Virus record (IMG/VR): IMGVR_UViG_3300020193_000033
Location: 1 to 53,519 of that record
Source of the DNA: a virus
Length of the DNA stretch: 53,519 bases
Strand: one strand, 5' to 3'
The notes beneath the pieces were generated by a model. It searched no databases, was not told where the DNA came from, and saw only the letters and a list, made by a program, of their open reading frames with translations. A program made the translations under genes and the position numbers. This document shows positions 15,169 through 23,237 of this stretch, one piece after another. Every line of letters begins with the position of its first letter. Position 1 is the first letter of the stretch.

Positions 15169-15401
15169 GCATCACCCCTTGGTTCCGAATACTCAGAAAC
15201 AAAATCAGAAATGATTTCAGAAATTTGTTGGTCGCCTGAATCCAAGCCACCCTCGTCCTCCATCACTGAAACAACTTTTTTCCAAGCTTCATTTGTAAGA
15301 ACATTTTCGTCATCAAAAGTATCTTTAGTCCAAAGCAACATAATTACTTCGTCATCAGGATTTACTTGTTGGATAACGTCAACTGCGTCTCGTGCTTTCA
15401 T
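15165..15401 (-). CDS. Small hypothetical protein, paralogue of downstream gene
   Basis: The 78-residue protein begins MKARDAVDVIQQVNPDDEVI and is a diverged copy of the 14935-15168 product. A longer frame from 15554 exists, but the ATG at 15401 overlaps the stop of the upstream gene (ATGA), and residues before it are not protein-like, so the short form is preferred. Confidence 0.65.
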   Translation of the reverse strand: MKARDAVDVIQQVNPDDEVIMLLWTKDTFDDENVLTNEAWKKVVSVMEDEGGLDSGDQQISEIISDFVSEYSEPRGDA

Positions 15402-15682
15402 GCGGCCACCGCATAGGTCATATCTCCAAAGAAAGAGACAGGTTTGATGCTTGAATCCGCCCCATATCCTGGGAGTAATTTGATGCTTTTTCTTGGTGTG
15501 GTAGTTTGAATTTTTTGTTTGATATACCGTTTTGCAGCAGAAGCATTTTTCCACGCAGTCATGTCTGCAGCAAATAGAATCTCGGCATCGTCAAAGTAAC
15601 GAATTTCGCATAACCATCCACCTCCCTTATCGGGATTTAGCTTTAGACTTACTTTTACACGTTGTTTTACTTTTCTAGGCAT
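15398..15682 (-). CDS. Small hypothetical protein
   Basis: This 94-residue protein has a basic N-terminus (MPRKVKQRVKVSLKLNPDKG), then a beta-like core (GGWLCEIRYFDDAEILFAAD) and a basic helix (AAKRYIKQKIQ). The layout resembles small two-layer alpha/beta proteins. It is the first of four genes joined by ATGA overlaps (15682 down to 14756). No family is recognised. Confidence 0.6.
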   Translation of the reverse strand: MPRKVKQRVKVSLKLNPDKGGGWLCEIRYFDDAEILFAADMTAWKNASAAKRYIKQKIQTTTPRKSIKLLPGYGADSSIKPVSFFGDMTYAVAA

Positions 15683-15697
15683 TTTGTACTCCTATTT

Positions 15698-15925
15698 TTA
15701 TCCTAGTGTTTTATTGTTGTATCCTACTTGTTTTAGATCTCGCAGGATGTTCTTAGAGGCTCTCCAATCACTAGAGGTAGCTCCGAAGAAGACAATTTTA
15801 CCAGTCTTCGGATTACGCACTTTTACGTGTTGCTTCCCCGCAGTTTTGGTGACCTCGAGACCAGCAGCTTCCAAAGACTTTATTAGCTTTTGGATTTGCT
15901 TGTCTCTTACTCGTATATACTGCAT
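15698..15925 (-). CDS. HicA-like double-stranded-RNA-binding-fold protein
   Basis: This 75-residue protein fits the HicA fold: a helix (QIQKLIKSLEAAGLEV), two strands around GKQHVKVRNPKTG with a histidine (His33) where HicA toxins have their catalytic His, and a closing helix (ASKNILRDLKQVGY). HicA proteins are mRNA interferases normally paired with a HicB antitoxin. No HicB-like protein is next to it: the neighbours encode unrelated proteins. It may act alone as an RNA-binding protein or toxin against the host. AAGGGAG lies 8 bases before the ATG. Confidence 0.6.
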   Translation of the reverse strand: MQYIRVRDKQIQKLIKSLEAAGLEVTKTAGKQHVKVRNPKTGKIVFFGATSSDWRASKNILRDLKQVGYNNKTLG

Positions 15926-15991
15926 AGTCTCAACTCCCTTCGTCTTGCTGTATACTAACGCAGTAAGCTCTAATAGGCTACTCCGTCAGAT

Positions 15992-16017
15992 ACCTCCGGA
16001 ATCACTTTTCCGGAGGT
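15992..16017. terminator. Hairpin at the end of gene 16002-16259
   Basis: ACCTCCGGA and TCCGGAGGT pair perfectly over 9 bases with an 8-base loop. The last codons of the minus-strand gene (Pro-Pro-Glu-Lys-stop) lie inside the stem. No T-run follows on the minus strand, so it may attenuate transcription or protect the RNA end. Confidence 0.4.
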
Positions 16018-16259
16018 TTCAGTTTCAGTATTTTTTCTACTTCACTTAGTTCAACTACCTTACCCAATTTAACTTCGTACAGGCTGCCGAACTCGCCAGG
16101 TCTTTTTAGGTCGTTGATATTGACCCATTCACCTTTATTACGATCATAGATAGCTAAGGAATACTCCCAATTATCTTTGATCTTGGGATCATCGATACGC
16201 CATTTGGCAACTTGTATATAGAATGATACAAGTATGCTGTAATACATATCTTTATCCAT
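16002..16259 (-). CDS. Small hypothetical protein
   Basis: This 85-residue protein has aromatic-rich N-terminal residues (MDKDMYYSILVSFYIQVAKW) and a C-terminal part with VELSEVEKILKLKPPEK. No family is seen. It begins two bases after the end of the Api92-like gene and ends within a hairpin. Confidence 0.6.
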   Translation of the reverse strand: MDKDMYYSILVSFYIQVAKWRIDDPKIKDNWEYSLAIYDRNKGEWVNINDLKRPGEFGSLYEVKLGKVVELSEVEKILKLKPPEK

Positions 16260-16261
16260 TG

Positions 16262-16909
16262 TTATTCCTTTCTAAACGTTGCTTTTGTAAGCATTGCTTT
16301 TGTAGCTTCGTGTCGTGTTTTTGTTGATTCTACATAACTTTCCACCTCCTCAAACTCTTCTTCATCGGGAAACCAATAGAACACTTCTTCCATGGTTGAA
16401 GGATTGATATAGTTCATATAATTTGATGGGGATTTGAAATTGCTTTCTTTTACTGCTTTACCTTTTGTAAACATGACATATCCAGCAAAGTCTGCACCTG
16501 GTTCGTCATAGGCAGCGTAAATGTTTGTGTTGGGCCAGCGTGCTGCCAACACTTCGTAGACCGGCAAGGGCGGAGCCCATGCAGAGTCAAACTCAATTCG
16601 CACAGTTCTATGCGCATTAAGTAAGACAGAGTTGCCACTGTCTTCAGTAATTTTTGCATCTACATTCCACTTCGTACCCCAGTTTAGATTAGACCAGTCG
16701 TACCAATCTTTAGCTCCGTAGAGCTTTAGATTAGTGGATGCTGTATTGTCATCACGTTCGGGAGCAGATACGCCACGCAATGCGTTCGGCATTGTTATGA
16801 CCTTATCTAGGCTGAATACAGTAGAGCCCTCTTTTACTGACTCTAACAGTTCACCAACCTCATCAGGTTCTCCCTGAATGATGAGCACATTGCTACACCA
16901 ATTAGGCAT
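16262..16909 (-). CDS. Api92/DUF1281-like protein
   Basis: The 215-residue protein begins MPNWCSNVLIIQGEPDEV and contains LNWGTKWNVDAKI and FDSAWAPPLPVYEVLAARW. This series (N-W-C-x-N at the start, WGTKWD/N, then a SAW-[SA]-PP motif) is the hallmark of the DUF1281 / Api92-like family found in phages and plasmids. Those proteins have a ferredoxin-like fold with unknown role. Its start overlaps the end of the upstream gene by 8 bases. Confidence 0.75.
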   Translation of the reverse strand: MPNWCSNVLIIQGEPDEVGELLESVKEGSTVFSLDKVITMPNALRGVSAPERDDNTASTNLKLYGAKDWYDWSNLNWGTKWNVDAKITEDSGNSVLLNAHRTVRIEFDSAWAPPLPVYEVLAARWPNTNIYAAYDEPGADFAGYVMFTKGKAVKESNFKSPSNYMNYINPSTMEEVFYWFPDEEEFEEVESYVESTKTRHEATKAMLTKATFRKE

Positions 16910-17084
16910 TTTTTTCCTCTCTTTTTTCTGTTAGTACATCTTCTAGTCCTAATATAGGCAGAAGATCTTCTTGCCCATGTTTGATAAATAGTTTTGCAAC
17001 TATTTTTCTGTCTTCTTCATGACGAGCATCGGATTGTTCTTTGAACCGTCCGGCTGTCATATATAGTTCATGCTTGCTTGGCAT
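16902..17084 (-). CDS. Small hypothetical protein
   Basis: A 60-residue charged helical protein (RFKEQSDARHEEDRKIVAKL, then LLPILGLEDVL). It overlaps the downstream gene and lies three bases after the upstream one. No family is recognised. Confidence 0.55.
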   Translation of the reverse strand: MPSKHELYMTAGRFKEQSDARHEEDRKIVAKLFIKHGQEDLLPILGLEDVLTEKREEKNA

Positions 17085-17087
17085 TAG

Positions 17088-17294
17088 TTAACCTCCTGAA
17101 GTAGAAAATACCGAACCATCTAGTGAGTTGTCAAGAGCCCACTCTTGTGGATCAGACACAGGTTCGATAGTTAGTTCAGAAGCACTGGTCTCAGACAAAA
17201 CGTCGCCAGCATGTAGCACGAACATCTGAGCATCTTCATATGCATTGAATGGACCTATTATGGTTTCAGTCAAGCTGTCCCAAACTATGTACAT
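17088..17294 (-). CDS. Small hypothetical protein
   Basis: A 68-residue acidic protein (MYIVWDSLTETIIGPFNAYE, then EDAQMFVLHAGD), probably a small alpha/beta domain. It starts 12 bases after the end of the large VWA gene, with GGGAGAAA before its ATG. Function unknown. Confidence 0.6.
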   Translation of the reverse strand: MYIVWDSLTETIIGPFNAYEDAQMFVLHAGDVLSETSASELTIEPVSDPQEWALDNSLDGSVFSTSGG

Positions 17295-17306
17295 AGTTTC
17301 TCCCTT

Positions 17307-19301
17307 CTACCGTCTCGAGCGCTTACGAATGGCACCAGTAACTACCGCTTTGGCAAACGGCAGCAACTCTCCCGCATGGGATATACGACCAAAGATCTCA
17401 GCTTTGTGGGCTACAGTTTTCATATCTTTACCATCATAATGGCTTTTAAACGTTCTCTCGTCCATGATTAGAATTGTCGAAGTAAGAATACCTCGCTTTG
17501 CGATACGCTCAATAACCTCATCATTCGGGTTACTGTGGAAATCGCCATCGGTGATGATAAACAACATCTTATTCTTTTTGCGTGAAGACATGAGCAACTG
17601 CTCAGCCTCAAGCAATGCGGTATAAGGATTGGTTCCACCATCTCCGTAAATGAATTTATATTGCAAACGATCGGCTTTCTCGTTTCTACTGTATGCAACT
17701 TCATTCTGATCGTCAAAAGCGTATACAGTAACTGGAGCACCGATATGCTCAAGAGCACGTTTGATAGTCCAGCATGCAACAGACGCATTTCTATCGTTGT
17801 TTTTGTATGTCATAGAGCCAGATCTATCGATGCAAATTACTGCTTCAATATCACAGCTCTCGTCGCCTTCATCCCATCTATCAAATGCCACGTCAGGCTC
17901 ACACCCAGCCATGGCTCGTTTGATATTGAGTTTGCCTGATGGCGTTTCTCTAATCCAACCAGGTTCTGAGAGATCACGCAAGCGTTGCAGTTCTTTGGCA
18001 AATCTACGATAGTTTGTAATTGCCTCGTAGGGAATTGTTGTGTCGTCAAACTTGCCACGCTTACTTTGATCGTCATACTTACCATCGCCACCAACAATGA
18101 TTCGTTGCTTGGCTTTGATGTCGGTTATAACGTCTTTGTTGTTTAGAGTATCAAAGATGATATCCTCTAGCATGTCTCCAATGTGCTCTGGAATACCGCC
18201 AACACTAGGAGTATGACCTGAACCTATACTTGGGTCTAGGTGTTTGATTTCTTCTCGTATTGCTAGCGCTTCATCTACAGTGCGGTGAGTAACTTCAGAT
18301 TTTTCTTTATTACTGTTACCAGCACTAGGATTATCTTCTTTGTTTTTATTATTGTCGTTGCTATTTGTAGCTTTTGGTTTATTGTCGTTGCTATTTGTAG
18401 CTTTTGGTTTAGGTTTATATGTATAGTCAGATTCGGCTTTACCTTGACCTTTTGCTCGTTGAGCATCACGCTCTTGAGCTTTACCTGGCTCTGGTCTGCC
18501 TTTAACCATAGGTGCACGACCACCGCAGCCCGAAGGACCACCGTGAGTGCAGCCTGTGCTATCTGCAGGATTGCAGTTGTAAGCAGCAACCTGTTGTCTG
18601 ATTGCATCCAGTATTCCTGTGGGCTTGAGAATATACTCATTGAACTGTTCTATCAGTTCTATGGCTCTCTTGTAGTCTTTAGGAAATACCAACAACCTAT
18701 ACTCGTCGATGATTCTTGCGATAGTGGGAATAAGTTCGGGGTATGCAAACGCATCTCGGTATGCTTCTCGAACTTCTACCGGTAGATATCGACGACCACG
18801 TATAGCCAGATAGTTACCAGACGTGTCTGCGTCTTTAGAACTTAGCCAGCGAGCACAGGTGGCAGACAGATAAGGAATAACTGCAGGATATCTAGCAGTG
18901 AATAGCGTCTCGATACGTTGATCCTCGAGGATATTCATACTTTCCATTAGTTTATTCTCTATCACATACTTGACCATCTCTGTGCCTTTGCGAGGCGTAT
19001 ATAACTGATGACACAGCTCGTGATAATTTAGGCCGTTTACTTGTGTCAATGTTTCCAAATCCATTTCTAGAATTTCAGAAGCATTGAGCGTGATTGTCGC
19101 ACCGTCAGACCACGCTGGTGCGGGACCTTCTTTTACGACATTCACAACAATCGGATCGCCAGTTAGGACACGATCTGCTTGTTCATACACACGACTTAGA
19201 GTTCCAAGTTGTAATGCACGTTCCTGCACATCTTCCTCTCTAACTTCCCTTTGCCAACTAAATCCTTGATAAATATCATCAAGGTCATTTATAAGAGGCA
19301 T
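17307..19301 (-). CDS. CobT-like VWA-domain protein with HExxH motif
   Basis: This 664-residue protein has an N-terminal metallopeptidase-like part with NYHELCHQLY (His94, Glu95, His98), a Ser/Asn/Lys-rich linker (about 270-340) and a C-terminal von Willebrand A domain. The VWA metal site is IDRSGSM (Asp492, Ser494, Ser496), with DGGTNPYT and IITDGDFHSN completing it. VWA proteins of this type work with MoxR-family AAA+ ATPases; CobT with CobS inserts cobalt into the corrin ring. The AAA+ partner lies 11 bases upstream on the same strand. The HExxH is kept, so a protease or chelatase role is open. A 13-residue repeat (KPKATNSNDNK) is visible in the linker. Confidence 0.8.
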   Translation of the reverse strand: MPLINDLDDIYQGFSWQREVREEDVQERALQLGTLSRVYEQADRVLTGDPIVVNVVKEGPAPAWSDGATITLNASEILEMDLETLTQVNGLNYHELCHQLYTPRKGTEMVKYVIENKLMESMNILEDQRIETLFTARYPAVIPYLSATCARWLSSKDADTSGNYLAIRGRRYLPVEVREAYRDAFAYPELIPTIARIIDEYRLLVFPKDYKRAIELIEQFNEYILKPTGILDAIRQQVAAYNCNPADSTGCTHGGPSGCGGRAPMVKGRPEPGKAQERDAQRAKGQGKAESDYTYKPKPKATNSNDNKPKATNSNDNNKNKEDNPSAGNSNKEKSEVTHRTVDEALAIREEIKHLDPSIGSGHTPSVGGIPEHIGDMLEDIIFDTLNNKDVITDIKAKQRIIVGGDGKYDDQSKRGKFDDTTIPYEAITNYRRFAKELQRLRDLSEPGWIRETPSGKLNIKRAMAGCEPDVAFDRWDEGDESCDIEAVICIDRSGSMTYKNNDRNASVACWTIKRALEHIGAPVTVYAFDDQNEVAYSRNEKADRLQYKFIYGDGGTNPYTALLEAEQLLMSSRKKNKMLFIITDGDFHSNPNDEVIERIAKRGILTSTILIMDERTFKSHYDGKDMKTVAHKAEIFGRISHAGELLPFAKAVVTGAIRKRSRR
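18359..18414 (-). repeat. Short in-frame tandem repeat in the linker of the VWA gene
   Basis: The 30-base unit beginning ttgctatttgtagctttt occurs twice in a row. On the minus strand it encodes two copies of KATNSNDN-K in the flexible linker between the HExxH and VWA parts. It is a likely site of length variation. Confidence 0.6.
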
Positions 19302-19312
19302 TTATATCCTTT

Positions 19313-20719
19313 CTAGTGTGAAGGGACAAAACCACCAACCCACTGTTCAAGTTCTTGCTCAGGGGTCAATGACTCTTCGGGTTGTACAACAGTGACTGGA
19401 ATTTCAATTCCGAAGTCAGACTTGATATTGTGTTCGTGGGTCTGGAATACGAGACGAACAGACGCTGCTTCTTCTGGTGTGAAGTGAGCAATGAAGTTCT
19501 CAACAGCAAACTCGTAGTTCAATCCATTTACAAATTCCATAAACTCCATCAACATATTTGTGGAGATAGGGGTTTCGTATTGACCTTTGTTTGCTTCTAC
19601 ACGAAGCTGACGAGCCACAACAAGTAACGCTTTTGAACTGACCAATTTGGACTCGACTTTGTCATCGTAATCCCACGGGATTTGGATGTCAAAACGATTG
19701 CGAAACGCAAAGTTTAGAGGCGTTGTACCGATGTAATCAGGATTCATGGTAGCGAAGATAGTCAGGTCTGGATGAGCCTGAATTGTTTCGCCCATGTGGT
19801 CCAACAATTGCAATGTACGCTGCGAACCTGTCGCTGGATACAATGTGGTGTAGATTTTTGGATTGATAAAGTTGACCTCATCGAGGAGCAACGAGCCACC
19901 GTTACGAAATACATCAGTAACAGGACCGTCAATCCAAACCCACTGACCATTTAGCATGATCATTTTGCCAAACATTTGACTTGGTTCGAGCGATGCATTG
20001 CCAGATACGGTTGCGAGTTTTAGCCCGCGGGAAGCACACCAAGCCTCGACAGATGAAGTCTTGCCGGGACCTGTTGGACCGTAAATAAGAACATTTACCT
20101 GATTGGCACGAGCATAGTCATAGATTTCGAAGTCTTGTTTACCCCAAATCGTACGACTGACGTAACGTTCGGCTATTTCCTTTCTTGGCACTGTTGCTAG
20201 AGCAGCATGTGTTGGCGCATATGTTTGTGGCATTGCGTTAATTTCCGCTGCTGGCTGTGCGATTGTTTGTGTTGGAGCAGCTGCAACTGGCACCACAGAG
20301 CCGGCTTGACGACGACCATCGATAACATATTCCTCGAGTGATTCGTCGCGTTCGGATACCTGTGAATAAATATCTGGGAGGATATCATTCAAGTTATCTG
20401 TGGATACGGTTGCTTTTGTATGAGACTGACACGCTTTCGTGCCAAGAACAGGGGAATAACCCTTGCTCGTCATAGCACGCTCATCAGCAGATGTAACATA
20501 TACACCAACTGGAGTGCGTGTGAGTTGCTCGGCTGCACCGATCTGTCCCACGAGTATGTCGTACTCAGTTTCCTCCCATTTATTGTGAGGACCCTTAGTC
20601 CCATCAGTGACCCGTGTGTAGATTCTTACGAGTTCGCCACCATGTGGCGTAATGAGAACTTGACGGCGTTTTGCTCCCATTATCGGCTCGTAGGATTCTG
20701 TGAATATAGCGATATCCAT
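19313..20719 (-). CDS. MoxR/CobS-like AAA+ ATPase
   Basis: This 468-residue AAA+ ATPase has Walker A GPTGPGKTS (residues 214-222), Walker B SLLLDEVNF (Asp280, Glu281), sensor 1 in IFATMNPDYIG and an arginine-finger region FAFRNRFDIQIPW. The loop QWVWIDGPVTDVFRNG before Walker B marks the MoxR/CobS branch. The first 190 residues are a phage-specific region with a Pro/Ala linker. Such ATPases remodel or load metal into targets with a VWA partner, here the next gene. It is preceded by AAGGGG and a 507-base non-coding leader. Together with B12-dependent NrdJ, a cobalt-chelatase role is plausible but unproven. Confidence 0.85.
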   Translation of the reverse strand: MDIAIFTESYEPIMGAKRRQVLITPHGGELVRIYTRVTDGTKGPHNKWEETEYDILVGQIGAAEQLTRTPVGVYVTSADERAMTSKGYSPVLGTKACQSHTKATVSTDNLNDILPDIYSQVSERDESLEEYVIDGRRQAGSVVPVAAAPTQTIAQPAAEINAMPQTYAPTHAALATVPRKEIAERYVSRTIWGKQDFEIYDYARANQVNVLIYGPTGPGKTSSVEAWCASRGLKLATVSGNASLEPSQMFGKMIMLNGQWVWIDGPVTDVFRNGGSLLLDEVNFINPKIYTTLYPATGSQRTLQLLDHMGETIQAHPDLTIFATMNPDYIGTTPLNFAFRNRFDIQIPWDYDDKVESKLVSSKALLVVARQLRVEANKGQYETPISTNMLMEFMEFVNGLNYEFAVENFIAHFTPEEAASVRLVFQTHEHNIKSDFGIEIPVTVVQPEESLTPEQELEQWVGGFVPSH

Positions 20720-21226
20720 TTCCTACCCCTTCTCGGTATTTGGATTCGTGTCCGTAAGCGATTTGCTTACAGTTCCCGGCACCGTGCCGGAAATCTATTA
20801 AAAGACAGAGGGCGTGGAGTGTAAACAACGTGCAGATAGGCCCATTCACTTAGCCTTGCTGGTGGCAAGGCACCTGTTCGTCGCACCATACGTTCTAGTG
20901 CGGAGGATACGGCTGAATGCGTTAAGTCTAATTTCCTCGCGTTGTCAGGGAATCCACGCTCGCTCTGTCTTTGTTTTATATAGTTTACGCACGAAGGAGA
21001 TTGGTGACGCAGATCGTCCGGCCGCACCGTCAGCAACGTAAAACAGGAAACAACAAAGATGGTTATCACCTCACCCCGTAGTCAGGGTTTTTGCTCTTAT
21101 TGGCTTGGGTGTGACGTTCTTTATTCCTGAAGCGTTTACGTTCATGTTCATCCGCAGATTACGGTTTGGCGTCGGAGTAGAATGGCAGGCCAAATCTCGA
21201 GTGCTTCTTGCCATATATAACCTTAT
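20720..21226 (-). ncRNA. 507-base structured non-coding stretch (leader of AAA+/VWA operon?)
   Basis: No credible gene is found here on either strand; the open frames lack ribosome sites and protein-like composition. There are many hairpins: 20754-20770 (GTAAGC/GCTTAC), 20773-20792 (CCGGCAC/GTGCCGG), 20853-20871 (GCCTTGC/GCAAGGC), 20882-20902 (CGCAC/GTGCG), and a nested pair 20983-20989/21037-21044 enclosing 21005-21009/21028-21032. The last is 21182-21214 (ATGGCA/TGCCAT). It lies directly upstream of the minus-strand ATPase gene, so it could be a long 5' leader or a separate RNA. I could not recognise a cobalamin-riboswitch B12 box. Confidence 0.4.
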
Positions 21227-21523
21227 TTAAAATGGGCTGGGGAAATCATCTGAGAGCACACGGCGTCTCAGTTCTAGTGGCAATTCTTCTGGGTGACGAA
21301 GTGCTATGGTAATGCCCATCAGGTTTGCGACATGGAACGTAACGCATGTAACACAGGGTGGGTTCATCATCTTGTGTTCTTTTTCATTGTAGTTTTCGTT
21401 TAGATGAGCCATAATCATTTTTGCTGTATCCATAAGCGATGTACAGTCATCATGCTCACAGTTATCATCGTTATCGTCACCGTTGATAAACATATTTATG
21501 TCGAACTTGTCAAAGTGTGACAT
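21227..21523 (-). CDS. Small acidic Cys-containing protein
   Basis: The 98-residue protein has an acidic N-terminal part (FINGDDNDDNCEHDDCTSLM) and a CVTC pair later (NPPCVTCVTFHVANLMG). The four cysteines plus His could bind a metal. It begins immediately after the stop of the 55-residue gene upstream. No family is recognised. Confidence 0.6.
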   Translation of the reverse strand: MSHFDKFDINMFINGDDNDDNCEHDDCTSLMDTAKMIMAHLNENYNEKEHKMMNPPCVTCVTFHVANLMGITIALRHPEELPLELRRRVLSDDFPSPF

Positions 21524-21691
21524 TTACTTACCTTCTTTCACTTTCTTGATACGGAAAGGCACTTTCTCGTTCTTGCGATAATCTTTCAAGATAGAGAGAG
21601 CTTCCTTTTTAGTGCTGGCGGTAAATACCGCTTCCCACCCGTATGTCTTGGGATTGTATAAGCCCTGAACTTCATAGGCATATGTTTTCAC
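21524..21691 (-). CDS. Small hypothetical protein, 55 residues
   Basis: A GTG start with AGAAGG upstream opens a frame beginning VKTYAYEVQGLYNPKTYGWE, then TASTKKEALSILKDYRKNE and a basic end. It looks like a small beta-beta-alpha fold of the kind seen in phage accessory proteins. Its stop is followed directly by the ATG of the next gene. It is below a 60-codon cut-off. Confidence 0.6.
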   Translation of the reverse strand: MKTYAYEVQGLYNPKTYGWEAVFTASTKKEALSILKDYRKNEKVPFRIKKVKEGK

Positions 21692-21710
21692 TCGCTTACC
21701 TTCTCTTTCT

Positions 21711-22244
21711 TTATTGTAGGTAATGCTTTAGATATCCGTTTTGCTGTTGTTCCTCTAGTTGTCGGAGTGCAGAATGACGGCTGTTGATTATCAAGTTTTG
21801 ATACATGACGCCAGGCATACCTTTTTTCATGGCATCGACTATCAACCAGACAGCAGGTGAGGTTTCTCCTGGTTCTCCTCGCTTGATAATCTTTACTGTC
21901 AAGTCTTTACGCTCGACAGCAAAAGTAATGGCTGCTGAATACTCTTGTAGAGTCTTCAACGTACTAACTCCTGATGGAGTCATTTGAAGCCATCCAGTAA
22001 ATGTGTCTATAAGGCTGTCATGGTCAGTGACATCCGTGAGAAGCTGGGCTGTCAATGCTTCTCTAAACGCTTTACTTGCTTCAGATAATCTGATGAAGTT
22101 TTTAGGCATCATCTTGTCCTTTAAAATAACCCTGCTGTATTCAGCAACCAACACTTCTGCTGACATTGATTCAGCGTCAGTAATTTCTGCTTCTGTAAAT
22201 GATATGCCTTGATACATTGGGTTGAACTCAACTGATTGAGACAT
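21711..22244 (-). CDS. Hypothetical protein
   Basis: This 177-residue protein is mostly helical (AEITDAESMSAEVLVAEYSR, TLQEYSAAITFAVERKDLTV). No signal peptide, membrane segment or known motif is visible. It overlaps the upstream gene by 17 bases. Function unknown. Confidence 0.6.
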   Translation of the reverse strand: MSQSVEFNPMYQGISFTEAEITDAESMSAEVLVAEYSRVILKDKMMPKNFIRLSEASKAFREALTAQLLTDVTDHDSLIDTFTGWLQMTPSGVSTLKTLQEYSAAITFAVERKDLTVKIIKRGEPGETSPAVWLIVDAMKKGMPGVMYQNLIINSRHSALRQLEEQQQNGYLKHYLQ

Positions 22245-22944
22245 ATGCTGCTATCGCTTTCTCTAGTTCGCTTGGTTTGTGATTTATCAATATGCCTTGT
22301 TGTAGGCGCAATGGTGAGCCGTCCCACAGCATGCTTTGATAGCCTGCTCCGTAAACGGCTTTTCCACTTCCATTACAACGAGAACAAGTCTCTGCTCTGG
22401 GAATGTAATGACTTTGGGTTTGTCCATGTTCACATGGGTGCTTGTGCTCTAGTGAAGGGCTCCCCTCTAAGGGTTCCCATCTTGGTTGTATGGTGCACTC
22501 TTTGCCATATGAGCACCACCAAACTTGACACCAACCATCTACTAATCCAGAACCACCGCAACGTCTGCATTTGCATAATTTGCCTGGTTTGTTTTTAGCA
22601 TCTTGAAACACCACATGTATTTTATGTTTGCGTTGATATACATCACGAAGGTTTGCAAAGTCTCTGTAGACTGTGCGTGTACTCCATGAATACAATGGGT
22701 TGTGTGATCTACCCCAATGAGTTTGATAATTTTTGGCTTGTATAGTTGTCGTACCATCTGCATGATACGTAACTAATGTTTGCTGATTCCATCTACAGAA
22801 CACTTCAATGTCTGAAGATGTAGTTATGTTCCCAGTTCCTGGTACACGCCGTAGTGCAAGACCACGTGTGTAGAGCGGGCGCTCCCACTTACGCTTACCT
22901 CTACTGAGCCAATCAGCAGCACTTTGATAGTTGTCAACTATCAT
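22228..22944 (-). CDS. Protein with DnaJ-type zinc finger
   Basis: The 238-residue protein has a central Cys-rich region: CKCRRCGGSGLVDGWCQVWW at about 123-142 and, 50 residues later, ETCSRCNGSGK. The two CxxCxGSG knuckles are those of a DnaJ-type zinc finger, here without a J domain. The N-terminal part (about 1-110) is rich in Arg, Trp and Thr. Such split fingers are used for protein or RNA binding. It overlaps the upstream gene by four bases (ATGA). Confidence 0.65.
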   Translation of the reverse strand: MIVDNYQSAADWLSRGKRKWERPLYTRGLALRRVPGTGNITTSSDIEVFCRWNQQTLVTYHADGTTTIQAKNYQTHWGRSHNPLYSWSTRTVYRDFANLRDVYQRKHKIHVVFQDAKNKPGKLCKCRRCGGSGLVDGWCQVWWCSYGKECTIQPRWEPLEGSPSLEHKHPCEHGQTQSHYIPRAETCSRCNGSGKAVYGAGYQSMLWDGSPLRLQQGILINHKPSELEKAIAAYVSIS

Positions 22945-23237
22945 TGATACACCTCTTTCTCACGATTGATGTATTCAAACGTGCGCTCCCTCTCTGCTTC
23001 TTGAATACGATCAAGTTCTTGCTTGGATACTTGTTCGTCCTCTTCGAACCAATTAATAGAGATGGGAAACCTTCTTGCTCTTTCTGGTGAGAGAGCATAT
23101 AGAATGTCACCCATTCCGTCAATGACTCCAGAGTGGTAGGCACGACTGTGCATGTTGTCTAAATCCTGAGCGTCTAACTCAGAACGAAGCATCATGTCTT
23201 CAATCAGCTTGAGAACTTTCTTTTTTCTCATATACAT
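22941..23237 (-). CDS. Hypothetical helical protein
   Basis: This 98-residue product begins MYMRKKKVLKLIEDMMLRSE. The ATG at 23237 was chosen because AAAGG lies 5 bases upstream; an ATG 24 bases further up has no ribosome site. The rest (ALSPERARRFPISINWFEED, RIQEAERERTFEYINREKE) is charged and helical. It is preceded by a 647-base non-coding stretch. Function unknown. Confidence 0.6.
   Translation of the reverse strand: MYMRKKKVLKLIEDMMLRSELDAQDLDNMHSRAYHSGVIDGMGDILYALSPERARRFPISINWFEEDEQVSKQELDRIQEAERERTFEYINREKEVYQ

Noticed and set aside
20767-21069. Minus-strand frame of 100 codons
   Set aside because: No ribosome site, erratic composition, and it covers several strong hairpins.
20720-21226. 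Cobalamin riboswitch
   Set aside because: The B12-box consensus and the typical receptor hairpins could not be recognised by eye on either strand.
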